Positions 1 to 8,351 of a stretch of DNA of 64,000 nucleotides are shown here, piece after piece. Made by a program: the position numbers and the translations under genes. The stretch spans positions 1 to 64,000 of the forward strand of contig NZ_QVTE01000046.1 of NCBI RefSeq assembly GCF_003429095.1, in the 5' to 3' direction. This DNA is from Peribacillus saganii. Its GTDB lineage: Bacteria > Bacillota > Bacilli > Bacillales > DSM-1321. The notes under the pieces were generated by a model. The model worked only from the letters and a program-made list of their open reading frames with translations. It did no database searches and was not told where the DNA came from. Every line of letters begins with the position of its first letter. The first letter of the stretch is position 1.

Positions 1-7
1 TGTCGAG

Positions 8-124
8 AAGTCGATAAATACTCTAAGTCGCCGATAAAAATCGAAACTCGCCGATATATTTTCGAAGGTGCTGATAAAATTCCGTACTCGCCGATAAAAT
101 GGGCAAAGTCGCCGATATAGTCGA
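8..124. repeat. Tandem ~20-bp repeat, consensus AAGTCGCCGATAAAAT
   Basis: About six degenerate units of 17 to 21 bases follow each other, starting at about 8, 25, 45, 66, 86 and 106. The conserved core is GTCGCCGATA followed by an A/T-rich tail, and the tail often ends in TCGA. The same unit recurs at 19511-19610. No gene is visible in 1-417 besides this array; the remainder is A/T-rich leader of the next gene. The function is unknown to me. Confidence 0.85.
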
Positions 125-417
125 GTGCCTAATTTTCAGGACACTATGAGTGTATTCAAGTTGATGATTTAACTCAAAAAGTTGATGATAAGGCTGCCCA
201 AAGTTGTCTGTATTGTATTAAATGTTAATAACAAAGGCCACCAAAATGCCGATATTTTTACAGGCGACGAAGCTTTTCTCAAAGTAACGAATATTCGAGG
301 AAAAATAGCTTGAAAAGCAGAAAAATCATATCTTTTTCGAAAATTCCTTCACCAACCAGAAGGAACATGGTTCACTTCGTCGAATCAATAACAACAAAAG
401 ACGATTGGAGTGATTGA

Positions 418-1386
418 ATGATAGTAAAAGGCAGAGAAATCCCTCTATATACGAAAAAGCTGGAAGCCTTGCTTCGCCGGACACCTCAGAATCATCATAA
501 ATTACCTCTCATTAAAGAATCACTTGCTAAAAGTGTGGCTGGCAATAAAGGAGAGCATTCAATTGATTATCCTTTAACCTTCCTCCCTGAAGAAAAATTC
601 ATCATATTCCACGATCTTCGCCTTCTTCATAAAAAGTACTATTTCCAAATGGATACCTTGATATTGTGCAAGAATTTTATGCTGATTCTTGAAGTGAAAA
701 ACTATGCGGGAACCTTGTTTTTCGATCAAAACTTCCATCAATTAATAAGAACATATGATGGTCGAGAAGAAGCCTTTCCTAGTCCGCTTATTCAGATAGA
801 ACGCCATGAGCACCAATTAAAATATTGGATGTCTGTATACAAGCTGCCAGAGCTGCCCGTTCTATCACTTGTAGTCTTAAGCAGCCCCTACACCCGTATC
901 ACAAACTCTCCTGTAAACAAACAACTCTATGAAAAGCTGATTCATAGTGATTATCTCCCACAAAGAATTTCTCAATTTACAACAGACCACCCAAATGAAG
1001 TTCTCTCTGACAAGGATATAAAAAAGATCATCCGCCAACTGAATAAGGAGCATACACCCGCGGACAGGCCAATCCTAGAGCGGTTTAACATGTCAGGAGA
1101 CGACCTCCTAAAAGGCGTTCACTGCCTCCAATGTGGACACTTACCGGTAACAAGGGTGTTCGGCAATTGGTTCTGTCCGCAATGCAGCAAAAAATGTAAA
1201 AATGCCCACCTTTCTTCATTAAGAGATTATTCACTGTTGATAAGTTCGACGATTACAAACAGACAGGCATGTGAATTTCTGCAAATTTCTTCCCCCTCCG
1301 TAACCAAACGAATCCTTAGTTCAATGGATGGAATACTGACAGGAAGCAAGAAAGGCAGATCTTACTTCTTACCATATTCAGAGTGA
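418..1386 (+). CDS. NERD-domain protein with C-terminal zinc ribbon
   Basis: This 322-residue protein has a nuclease-related (NERD) domain at about residues 40-150. The visible motifs are GNKGEHSID (42-50), a D-T-LIL strand (79-83) and the core EVKN (92-95), which resemble restriction-endonuclease-like folds. A zinc ribbon follows at about 236-260 (C236-x2-C239, C253-x2-C256, with C260 nearby). The tail (about 270-320) reads like a small helix-turn-helix, so DNA binding is plausible. NERD proteins are widespread in Bacilli and poorly characterised, so a nuclease role is inferred from the fold only. The start ATG lies 11 bases after a TTGGAG(TG) site. It stands alone, upstream of spoIID and on the same strand. 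No signal peptide or membrane segment is visible. Confidence 0.85.
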   Translation: MIVKGREIPLYTKKLEALLRRTPQNHHKLPLIKESLAKSVAGNKGEHSIDYPLTFLPEEKFIIFHDLRLLHKKYYFQMDTLILCKNFMLILEVKNYAGTLFFDQNFHQLIRTYDGREEAFPSPLIQIERHEHQLKYWMSVYKLPELPVLSLVVLSSPYTRITNSPVNKQLYEKLIHSDYLPQRISQFTTDHPNEVLSDKDIKKIIRQLNKEHTPADRPILERFNMSGDDLLKGVHCLQCGHLPVTRVFGNWFCPQCSKKCKNAHLSSLRDYSLLISSTITNRQACEFLQISSPSVTKRILSSMDGILTGSKKGRSYFLPYSE

Positions 1387-1628
1387 AAATTAATAAAATA
1401 ACAGCACATCATCTTCCATTTCTTACTCATATTCTGTATAAAAGAGAGATTAATCCATCCTTTTTGAAGAGGCTTAGGTAAGTAAGGGAATGTGAGAAGG
1501 ATGCTTTTTAGATCCGTATTTTCCTATTTCTCCTAACTTATGAGAGAAACTATCAGTCATAACTGCTCGTCCACCCTCATACATTTAAGTGTGGCAAAAA
1601 GCCAACTTGTATAGGGAGGACCCAGACA

Positions 1629-2660
1629 TTGAAAACAATTAAGCCTATCTTCTCACTCATTTTAGTAATTGTGGTCGTGACGATTATAATTCCCACGCTT
1701 CTTGTGCTCCCATTTTCAACAGAGAAGGCTGTTGGTAAACTAGCAGAAAACACTGAAACAGCAAAGAAGAAAGCTGAGCCCGTTGTTGCATTGCCTGATT
1801 CGGCAGTTGAGGTAGCGGTTTACCGGGCTGCTGAGAAGCAAATTCAGAAATTGCCGCTTGAAACATATGTGGCAGGGGTAGTGGCTGCAGAAATGCCGGC
1901 CGATTTTGAGATTGAAGCATTAAAAGCCCAGGCTTTGACAGCCCGAACTTATATAGTAAATCAGCTGGCGCACAAAGATGGTGTTGCATTGCCGGAAGGT
2001 GCTGATGTGACAGATACAGAAATGCACCAGGTATTTAACAGTGAAAAAGAATTAAAGAAATTCTGGGGCTCTGATTATAGCTGGAAAATAAAAAAGATTC
2101 ATCAGGCAGTGGCGGAGACAGCGGGGCAAATTATTACCTATGGCGGGAATCCGATTACTGCTACTTTTTTCTCAACAAGCAATGGCTACACGGAAAATTC
2201 AGAGGCATATTGGGAGCAGCCTTATCCATATTTAACTAGTGTGTCGAGTCCTTGGGATAAGAATTCCCCTAAGTTTTATGATAAAAAAATCATACCAATC
2301 CGAGAATTCGAAGCAAAGCTTGGTGTAAAGCTTTCAGATAGCAAGACAGTTGGCACCGTTACTGAACGGACGCCGGGAAAGCGGGTAGGGACTGTCAAGA
2401 TAAACGGTAAGAAGTGGACAGGAAAAGAAATCAGGGAGGCACTGGATTTAAAATCCTCGGATTTCAATTGGGAACGTAAGGGAGACCAAATCGTCATCTC
2501 TACAAAAGGATTCGGCCATGGAGTTGGCATGAGCCAGTATGGAGCAAATGGCATGGCGAAGGAAGGAAAAACCTATCAGGAGATTGTGAAACACTATTAT
2601 AAAGGCGTAGAGGTTGCTTCCTCGAATAGTTTACTAAGCAAACTGACTGCAGGAAAATAG
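1629..2660 (+). CDS. spoIID: Stage II sporulation protein D (SpoIID)
   Basis: SpoIID is a lytic transglycosylase that, with SpoIIM and SpoIIP, degrades septal peptidoglycan during engulfment of the forespore. The 343-residue protein has an N-terminal membrane anchor (about residues 7-28), then the SpoIID/LytB domain. Characteristic segments are LETYVAGVVAAEMP (about 78-91, containing the catalytic-type Glu), ALKAQALTARTY and the C-terminal GFGHGVGMSQYGA. Length matches the B. subtilis protein. The start is TTG, preceded by a strong AGGGAGGA site eight bases upstream. An anchor residue run directly after the start supports it. The gene stands alone here, followed closely by a convergent vanZ-like gene; a sigma-E promoter is expected from the family but I did not locate one with confidence. 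Confidence 0.96.
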   Translation: MKTIKPIFSLILVIVVVTIIIPTLLVLPFSTEKAVGKLAENTETAKKKAEPVVALPDSAVEVAVYRAAEKQIQKLPLETYVAGVVAAEMPADFEIEALKAQALTARTYIVNQLAHKDGVALPEGADVTDTEMHQVFNSEKELKKFWGSDYSWKIKKIHQAVAETAGQIITYGGNPITATFFSTSNGYTENSEAYWEQPYPYLTSVSSPWDKNSPKFYDKKIIPIREFEAKLGVKLSDSKTVGTVTERTPGKRVGTVKINGKKWTGKEIREALDLKSSDFNWERKGDQIVISTKGFGHGVGMSQYGANGMAKEGKTYQEIVKHYYKGVEVASSNSLLSKLTAGK

Positions 2661-2695
2661 AATGAGATGGGCGAATAAACAACGCCCATCTCTTT

Positions 2696-3115
2696 TTAAT
2701 GAAAGTACGTTCTGATATATGTAAGGAATCCCCGATTCTTAGTGAAATAGTGATACCTTACATGAAAGTAGGCAGCTAGAACACCGGTCCAGTCCTTTGC
2801 CGCGTCGATCATCGTTGCAGAACGGTAAGGAACAAAAGATTGATGTATTTCATCTGCAATCCCGTAGAAACCGGCTGCCAGGGCGGCCAGCAAGCTCAAC
2901 TTTGGCGACAAGACACCATTGGCGGCAAGTGCTATTACAAAAAATATATAAAGAATGGCAAACTCTACTAAGTGGAGTCCCTCTTTAATAAAGCGGTCAA
3001 CCGAATCATCAGGCAGTTCCATTACAACATTGTCGGGCAGGCTGGACATAATCCAAATGGCACCCATATAAACAAAAGGCAAAATCGTCAAAATAACACG
3101 CAGCAAAAGTTTCAT
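2696..3115 (-). CDS. VanZ-like family membrane protein
   Basis: A 139-residue protein with about four hydrophobic segments and the VanZ-like signature in its second half: DEIHQSFVPYRSATMIDAAKDWTG appears as D-E-I-H-Q-x-F-x-P-x-R followed by D-x2-x-D-x2-G. VanZ relatives include the teicoplanin resistance protein and many uncharacterised membrane proteins of Firmicutes. The start chosen (MKLLLRV) is four codons inside the longest frame, because AAAGGA lies about 11 bases before it and overlaps the upstream ATG. It is convergent with spoIID and divergent from spoIIQ. The exact role is unknown. Confidence 0.85.
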   Translation of the reverse strand: MKLLLRVILTILPFVYMGAIWIMSSLPDNVVMELPDDSVDRFIKEGLHLVEFAILYIFFVIALAANGVLSPKLSLLAALAAGFYGIADEIHQSFVPYRSATMIDAAKDWTGVLAAYFHVRYHYFTKNRGFLTYIRTYFH

Positions 3116-3280
3116 TAAAAAAAACATCCTTTAATCATTAAGATATGGTCATTGTAACAGGAAATGAAGAAAACATGAATATTTCCGGAATAATAGCAGA
3201 AAATAAGCAGAAAAAAATTTTTTATAGTAAATGTATATAAACCTCAGAATCTGTTCAGAATGATTGCTGAGGTGATTAAT

Positions 3281-4273
3281 ATGAGAGAGGAAGAAAACAA
3301 AACTTCTCAAAAATCAAAATCGAAATTCCAGCGTACTATGAAAAAGCGTTGGGCATTGCCGGCTATCTATATCGCAAGTGCGGCAATCATTTTATCAGGA
3401 ACACTTTGGTACCAAAATGGAAGTAAGGATTCCACGGACTCTGGCAAAAATGGGTACGAAGAAGCTGGCAAAGAGAAGAATCAGCCTGCTGTTGAAGTAA
3501 ATAGTAAAGTAGAAAACATCTCAATGCCTGTAGTTAATGGTGAGGAAGCAGTAATTAAGAAAGATTTCTACGATGTAAATGCTAAAAAAGAAGAACAGGA
3601 AGCAGCACTTCTATCCTACAACAATAGATTTGAACCCAATAAAGGTATCGATGTTGCAATGCCGGATGGAAAAACATTTGATGTAGTTGCATCTTTAAGC
3701 GGTACAGTCACTAATGTCAAAGAAGATTCATTGCTTGGTAACGTCATTGAAATAGAACATGAAGATGGTGTTGTTACCCGTTATCAATCTGTACAGGATT
3801 TTGCGGTTGAAATCGGCCAAAATGTTAAACAGGGTGATGTCCTTGCTAAAGCTGGACAAAGCTTGATCAATGAAGAAGCAGGCATTCATGTTCACTTTGA
3901 AATTCGAAAAGACAATGTTGCGGTAAATCCATTAAACATAATGGAAAAGCCAGTGACAGCACTTTTTGAGCTTGAAGCTCAACCAGCTTCAGAGGAAAAA
4001 GCCACTGAAGAACAAACTGGTGAAGAGCCGGCACAACAAGGAACTGTAACGGAAGAGGAATCAGCTGAACAAGGCACTGTCACTGAAGAAGAGCCTGCTG
4101 AGGAAGACGCAGCAACTGAAGAAGAAGCTGAACAAACAGAAGAAGGCAGCACTGAAGAAAAAGGTTCTGAAGAAAACAAAGATGCCAGCACTGATACAAC
4201 TGACGATGCTGATAAAAATGCAGACTCTGCAGAAAAAGATGGATCTAAGGAAACAGAAAATAATCAAAACTAA
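3281..4273 (+). CDS. spoIIQ: Stage II sporulation protein Q (SpoIIQ), degenerate LytM domain
   Basis: SpoIIQ is the forespore membrane protein that binds SpoIIIAH across the intermembrane space and helps form the feeding-tube channel. There is one membrane helix at about residues 24-44 and a LytM/M23 domain at about 120-225. Zinc ligands are partly lost: the usual HxGxD reads NKGID and the usual YxHL reads YQSV, while HVHFE is kept. This agrees with a structural rather than enzymatic role, as in B. subtilis. The 330-residue product is longer than the B. subtilis protein (283) because of a Glu/Thr-rich tail (about 230-330) with near-repeats of TVTEEE. The start at 3281 is preferred over the ATG at 3260 because GAGGTGA lies just before it. 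Confidence 0.94.
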   Translation: MREEENKTSQKSKSKFQRTMKKRWALPAIYIASAAIILSGTLWYQNGSKDSTDSGKNGYEEAGKEKNQPAVEVNSKVENISMPVVNGEEAVIKKDFYDVNAKKEEQEAALLSYNNRFEPNKGIDVAMPDGKTFDVVASLSGTVTNVKEDSLLGNVIEIEHEDGVVTRYQSVQDFAVEIGQNVKQGDVLAKAGQSLINEEAGIHVHFEIRKDNVAVNPLNIMEKPVTALFELEAQPASEEKATEEQTGEEPAQQGTVTEEESAEQGTVTEEEPAEEDAATEEEAEQTEEGSTEEKGSEENKDASTDTTDDADKNADSAEKDGSKETENNQN

Positions 4274-4314
4274 GCATGTATATGTACCCATGCAAACAAC
4301 TGAAAATTTGGTGT

Positions 4315-4347
4315 AAAAGTCCGCAGCAATGCGGGCTTTTATTTTGC
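4315..4347 (+). terminator. Intrinsic terminator after spoIIQ
   Basis: An 11-bp hairpin (AAAAGTCCGCA, loop GCAA, TGCGGGCTTTT) is followed by ATTTTG. It ends the spoIIQ transcript. Confidence 0.8.
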
Positions 4348-4450
4348 TTAAGTGGAATATTGATAAAAAATGAAGGGGGCAATAGCTAATTGCCGGTTAA
4401 ATAAAAAGCTGGCTGAAATGGAGATTTAGCTCTCCATGAAGAAGAGCTAT

Positions 4451-4604
4451 GTATCATCAGGCGATACACGGTATGGAAGATATATATCATTAGTCAATAC
4501 ACAGTAAGGAGATATATATCATTGGGCAATACACGGCAAGGATATATATATCATTAGGCGATACATCATAAGGAAGAGGGTATACATCGAAAAGCGATAC
4601 ACAC
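4451..4604. repeat. Degenerate ~32-36 bp tandem repeat between spoIIQ and spoIIID
   Basis: Five imperfect units start near 4452, 4485, 4517, 4549 and 4585. They have the pattern TATCATTAGGCGATACAC followed by GGTAAGGA and a TATATA tract. The last unit is truncated. No open frame or ribosome site accompanies them. The rest of 4274-5211 holds only the terminator at 4315, the dispersed repeat at 4701-4800 and A/T-rich DNA before spoIIID. Confidence 0.75.
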
Positions 4605-4700
4605 ATTAACAGCTGCAATTGAAGGTGTTGATTACTATTTAATACTGCGGTGCAAGTTCAGCTTATGGGAGCACAAATCGACAAATTTCTCGGGAAATAA

Positions 4701-4800
4701 TCGAGTTCCTTGAGGAAAAAACAAATCAAGGGAGAACCCCGCAGACGCAAGCGTCAGGGTGGGTCCCGAACCGCTGCGAGAGCGGGAAACCAACAGCTAG
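4701..4800. repeat. Copy of a GC-rich dispersed intergenic repeat of Bacillaceae
   Basis: The stretch contains the mosaic ACCCCGCAGACGCAAGCGTC, GCGGGAAACCAACAG and CTTGAGGAAAA. These resemble a GC-rich intergenic repeat I recall from many Bacillaceae genomes, with wording like CCCCGCAGGCGCAAGCGCC, GAGGAGGCT and GCGGAAATCAACAG. It folds into several short hairpins, for example GACGC/GCGTC and CCGCT/AGCGG. Local G+C is well above that of its flanks. A second, shorter copy is at 7235-7299. Confidence 0.65.
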
Positions 4801-5211
4801 CTTTAACAAAATCGTTAGGAAAGTTCGAACGCTGTTTTTTTCATATGCATAAGTAACGAAACACCGCATACATATTACTTTTAGGGTGATGTTTTTAAGG
4901 TTGTTCGAATGAAGCATCGATATCTATATGGCAGTTGTCATTTACTGCTTTGCCGATAAACTTAGTTAATTTTCAGAAAAATTACGAAAAGGACTTGTCC
5001 CAGTTGAGTAAATCGTGCATATATCCTAATCCAAGCTAATACACTGTTAAAAACCAAGCAAAGAGAGTGTCTGAGGTGAGTCCTCGTTTATAACTATTTG
5101 TATACATAGTTGAGAATATATTACTTCAATGTGTTTGGGATAGCAGTATTTGATAAGGCGGAAGCGAATCTCATTTCACACTTCTCACACCAATTTGGGG
5201 AGGGCGAGTGT

Positions 5212-5484
5212 GTGCACGATTACATCAAAGAAAGAACTATCAAGATAGGGAAGTATATCGTGGAAACAAAGAAAACGGTTCGCGTAATTGCGAAAGAGTT
5301 TGGTGTCTCCAAAAGTACTGTCCATAAGGATTTGACAGAAAGGCTGCCAGAAATCAATCCAGATCTGGCAAATGAAGTGAAGGATATCCTTGATTACCAT
5401 AAATCTATTCGTCACCTGCGCGGTGGAGAAGCTACGAAAATGAAATATAAACGTTCAGAAAGGGAGGAGGAAACAGTTAAATAG
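5212..5484 (+). CDS. spoIIID: Sporulation transcriptional regulator SpoIIID
   Basis: SpoIIID is the small DNA-binding protein of the mother cell that activates or represses sigma-E and sigma-K genes. The 90-residue product begins VHDYIKERTIKIGKYI. Its helix-turn-helix lies at about residues 22-45 (TVRVIAKEFGVSKSTVHKDL), and a basic tail (HLRGGEATKMKYKR) follows, as in the 93-residue B. subtilis protein, which it matches nearly throughout. The start is GTG, set by GGGGAGGG seven bases upstream. The frame remains open to 5110, but that extension has no counterpart in the family. It lies upstream of mbl, the same order as in B. subtilis. Confidence 0.96.
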   Translation: MHDYIKERTIKIGKYIVETKKTVRVIAKEFGVSKSTVHKDLTERLPEINPDLANEVKDILDYHKSIRHLRGGEATKMKYKRSEREEETVK

Positions 5485-5542
5485 GCCATCAATAACGCTC
5501 TATTTAAAATAATTAACTATGCGGCTATTGCACATAACTCCT

Positions 5543-5579
5543 AAAACCTTGTCCATCTAAACTGATGACAGGGTTTTTG
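5543..5579 (+). terminator. Intrinsic terminator after spoIIID
   Basis: The arms AAAACCTTGTC and GACAGGGTTTT enclose a loop of about 12 bases and are followed by TTGTTAT. This separates spoIIID from mbl. Confidence 0.8.
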
Positions 5580-5856
5580 TTATAAAAAAGTAAGGATACA
5601 TGCAAGTGACCATATCATGAAGAATGTGAACAAGATTTTACAAAATTCCCCTTAATTTTCAAATCCTCTTACTAACACTAATGGATTATGGTAAAATAAA
5701 CTATTAGGACAGAAGTTCATTTCTAATTATTGTCAAGTGCATAGAAGCCGGGTCGAAGTTGCACAGGGAGCGGTGGAAGTTGCCATTTTTCCTAAGGCTG
5801 GGCATTGCACTTTTCTTAAAATTAAGAAAGCATAACTTCGTTAACTTATATTCAGT

Positions 5857-5875
5857 TCTAGCTCCAGCGCCTAGA
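5857..5875. repeat. Short Bacillaceae repeat TCTAGCTCCAGCGCCTAGA
   Basis: This 19-base element is a common end piece of dispersed repeats in Bacillaceae intergenic DNA, as far as I recall. Two similar A/T-rich hairpins (TTTCTTA...TAAGAAA) flank it at about 5813-5830 and 5882-5900. The 5485-6158 interval otherwise holds a terminator, this element and the mbl leader, and no convincing gene. Confidence 0.6.
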
Positions 5876-6074
5876 AACTTTTCTTATGGTTAAGAAACAA
5901 CTTTTTCATAGAAAAATTATGCTGCCCATCGATTGTTGTAACCAAACCAGTCACACCCCTTTGTTGCCTCCTCCATGGCAACCCTGTTATAAGCCGACCG
6001 CTTTTGAAGGAGAAAATACCTTCATTCAGCCCTTGTCTTATGCTGAATTGTGACCAAGTGAGTTACAACTTTTT

Positions 6075-6097
6075 GTTGCCAATTAAAGTTTGGCAAC
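6075..6097 (+). promoter_or_regulatory. Hairpin in the mbl leader
   Basis: The inverted repeat GTTGCCAA - TTAAAG - TTTGGCAAC lies 62 bases before the mbl start. No T-run follows, so it is not a typical terminator. It may be a leader structure; its role is unknown. Confidence 0.4.
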
Positions 6098-6158
6098 TCA
6101 AGCTGCGGCTGAACCAGGACGCTTGCGCTTTTCTAATTGCAAGGAGGATAAAGGGAAA

Positions 6159-7160
6159 ATGTTAGCAAGAGATATTGGAATTGATCTCGGAACAGCGAAT
6201 GTTCTGATTCATGTTAAAGGAAAAGGAATAGTGTTAAACGAGCCATCTGTGGTTGCGATTGATAAAAATACAAACCGTGTATTGGCAGTTGGTGAGGAAG
6301 CAAGGAAAATGGTTGGCCGTACACCGGGGAACATCGTAGCGATCCGGCCTTTAAAGGATGGTGTTATTGCCGACTTTGATATTACAGAGGCCATGCTTAA
6401 ACATTTTATCAATAAATTGAATGTGAAAGGATTCCTTTCAAAACCGCGTATATTGATTTGCTGTCCGACAAATATAACAAGTGTTGAGCAAAAGGCAATC
6501 AAGGAAGCGGCGGAAAAAAGCGGAGGCAAAAAAATTTATCTGGAAGAAGAGCCGAAGGTAGCCGCAATTGGTGCAGGAATGGATATATTTCAGCCGAGCG
6601 GGAACATGGTAGTCGACATCGGCGGCGGTACGACCGATGTGGCGGTACTTTCAATGGGTGATATTGTTACTTCAACATCCATCAAGATGGCTGGGGATAA
6701 GTTTGATGCAGAAATCCTTAATTACATTAAGCGCAAATATAAACTGTTAATTGGCGAGCGTACTTCTGAAGATATTAAGATTAAAATTGCAACGGTTTTC
6801 CCAGGCTCCCGAGATGAGGAAATTGAAATTCGCGGCCGCGATATGGTATCAGGTTTACCGAGAACGATTACAGTAAGGTCGGAAGAAATCGGTGATGCGC
6901 TTAAGGAATCTGTAGCTGTCATTGTACAGGCGGCTAAGAGCGTGCTAGAACGTACTCCGCCAGAGCTTTCTGCCGATATTATCGATCGCGGAGTTATTTT
7001 GACAGGCGGCGGTGCGCTGCTTCATGGAATAGACATGCTGTTAGCGGAGGAATTAAAAGTACCAGTATTGGTAGCAGAAAATCCAATGGACTGTGTGGCC
7101 ATCGGGACAGGCATTATGCTTGATAATATGGACAAACTGTCAAGACGTAAGCTTGTCTGA
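6159..7160 (+). CDS. mbl: MreB-like cell-shape protein Mbl
   Basis: Mbl is a bacterial actin that moves with the lateral-wall elongation machinery. The 333-residue protein has the actin/Hsp70 nucleotide fold: phosphate 1 motif DIGIDLGTANVLI at about residues 5-17, phosphate 2 motif DIGGGTTDVAV at about 155-165, and the adenosine motif TGGGALLHG at about 280-288. Length equals that of B. subtilis Mbl. The position right after spoIIID marks it as Mbl rather than MreB or MreBH. The start at 6159 follows AAGGAGG by 11 bases; the frame runs on upstream to 6090 but without a ribosome site. A strong terminator follows, so the downstream flagellar genes are a separate transcript. Confidence 0.96.
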   Translation: MLARDIGIDLGTANVLIHVKGKGIVLNEPSVVAIDKNTNRVLAVGEEARKMVGRTPGNIVAIRPLKDGVIADFDITEAMLKHFINKLNVKGFLSKPRILICCPTNITSVEQKAIKEAAEKSGGKKIYLEEEPKVAAIGAGMDIFQPSGNMVVDIGGGTTDVAVLSMGDIVTSTSIKMAGDKFDAEILNYIKRKYKLLIGERTSEDIKIKIATVFPGSRDEEIEIRGRDMVSGLPRTITVRSEEIGDALKESVAVIVQAAKSVLERTPPELSADIIDRGVILTGGGALLHGIDMLLAEELKVPVLVAENPMDCVAIGTGIMLDNMDKLSRRKLV

Positions 7161-7167
7161 TTACAGA

Positions 7168-7227
7168 CAGGGCCTTCGAGTCAAAGTTATCGGGAATAAC
7201 AGATAGACTCGAGGCCCTGATTTTTTT
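7168..7227 (+). terminator. Strong terminator after mbl
   Basis: The arms CAGGGCCTTCGAGTC and GACTCGAGGCCCTG pair over about 14 bp across a 23-base loop, followed by ATTTTTTT. Confidence 0.88.
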
Positions 7228-7234
7228 AAAAGAT

Positions 7235-7299
7235 GGTGCAAGCGCCGAGGAGGCTTCACCGCCCGCAAAAAAGAGAGTACCTGGAACGGAAATCAACAG
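7235..7299. repeat. Second, partial copy of the GC-rich dispersed repeat
   Basis: GCAAGCGCCGAGGAGGCTTC, ACCGCCCGC and then CCTGGAACGGAAATCAACAG match the 3' part of the Bacillaceae repeat described at 4701-4800. It sits directly after the mbl terminator. Confidence 0.65.
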
Positions 7300-7349
7300 G
7301 GCAGCCTAAAAGATAAAGTAAAAAATATAATGAAAACTGTGTGGCAAGT

Positions 7350-7379
7350 GTTTATTTCAGCCGGCACCTTCCGATATAA
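7350..7379 (+). promoter_or_regulatory. Probable sigma-D promoter of flhO-flhP
   Basis: The -10 element CCGATATAA at 7371-7379 is one base from the sigma-D consensus GCCGATAT. A weaker -35-like GTTTA lies about 16 bases upstream. In B. subtilis flhO-flhP is transcribed by sigma-D, which supports this call. Confidence 0.65.
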
Positions 7380-7453
7380 TAAGATGACAGTTTGAATAAG
7401 ATATGAAACTGTCATAAATCAATTAGAAAACCATCTCCACTTGGGGTGAAAAT

Positions 7454-8293
7454 ATGTTAAGAGGATTTTATACGGCAGCCTCAGGTATGCTTTCGCAGCA
7501 GCGGCGTACTGAGATGCTTACAAATAATATGGCGAATGCTAATACTCCCGGCTTTAAGGCTGACCAGTCAAGCATGCGGGCATTTCCTGAAATGCTGATC
7601 CGGAAGTTGGGACAGACAGATATTCCGGTTGAAAACGGTTATAAGCTTCCGGGCAGTTCTTTAGTGGGCGCCCTTAATACGGGTGTTTATATGCAGGAGG
7701 CTATGCCTAAATTTTTACAGGGCGATATGCAGCAAACAGAGCGGAGCACTGACATCGCTTTATTGAACGGCAATATGCCTGTTAACCCGGAAACCGGTAT
7801 AAGCGGAACAGTATTATTTTCAGTGGCAAACGGAAATGGTGAGCCGCGTTATACAAGAAACGGGAATTTTACCCTGGATGGACAGGGCTTTCTGACAACT
7901 CCAGCTGGCCATTATGTTCTGGATGATCAAAATACCCGGATTCAATTAAACAGCGAGGACTTCACGGTAAATGAAGATGGGACAATCCTGGAAAATAACC
8001 GGGTTGTAGCCAGGATCGGTATTGGATACACCGACAATCCATACCGGCTTACCAAGGAAGGGGATGGCCTGTTCCGGACTGAAGATGGTGCAGCATTGGC
8101 AAATGCTTATACTGCCGGAAATGCAGGTTTTACATTGAAACAGGAGAATATTGAAGCTTCAAATGTAGATACGTCCCGTACCATGACTGACATGATGACA
8201 GCATACCGTGCCTTTGAAGCTAATCAAAAGGTCTTGCAGGCTTATGACCGCAGCATGGAAAAAGCAGTAAACGAAATCGGGCGGCTCGGATAA
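7454..8293 (+). CDS. flhO: Flagellar hook-basal body rod protein FlhO
   Basis: FlhO is a FlgF/FlgG-family distal rod protein of the flagellar basal body, needed for the transition from rod to hook. The 279-residue product starts with LRGFYTAASGML and the conserved NNMANANTPGFKAD segment (about residues 26-39), and ends with the coiled C-terminal motif NVDTSRTMTDMMTAYRAFEANQKVLQ (quoted in part: EMTDMM-type heptads). There is no signal peptide, as expected for type III export. The ATG follows TTGGGGTGA. It forms a two-gene unit with flhP, which starts 58 bases downstream. Confidence 0.94.
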   Translation: MLRGFYTAASGMLSQQRRTEMLTNNMANANTPGFKADQSSMRAFPEMLIRKLGQTDIPVENGYKLPGSSLVGALNTGVYMQEAMPKFLQGDMQQTERSTDIALLNGNMPVNPETGISGTVLFSVANGNGEPRYTRNGNFTLDGQGFLTTPAGHYVLDDQNTRIQLNSEDFTVNEDGTILENNRVVARIGIGYTDNPYRLTKEGDGLFRTEDGAALANAYTAGNAGFTLKQENIEASNVDTSRTMTDMMTAYRAFEANQKVLQAYDRSMEKAVNEIGRLG

Positions 8294-8351
8294 CAACAGC
8301 ATCAAGCTCTTGTAGATAAATCTGCGAGACACCTGTAAAAGGGGGAAGACG

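Noticed and set aside
418-1386. The NERD gene as part of an anti-phage defence island
   Set aside because: NERD proteins can occur in such islands, but no neighbouring defence gene is seen here; it is next to sporulation genes.
4690-4835. A c-di-AMP (ydaO-type) or other riboswitch
   Set aside because: Isolated pieces (GGGAGAACC, ACAGCTAGC) look like it, but the pairing scheme does not fit and no regulated gene follows. The segment matches the Bacillaceae repeat better.
4643-4852. An open frame of 69 codons through the GC-rich stretch between spoIIQ and spoIIID
   Set aside because: It lacks a start codon and ribosome site and coincides with the dispersed repeat; the frame is open by the repeat's composition.
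5110-5211. N-terminal extension of SpoIIID
   Set aside because: The family is about 93 residues and a strong ribosome site sets the GTG at 5212.
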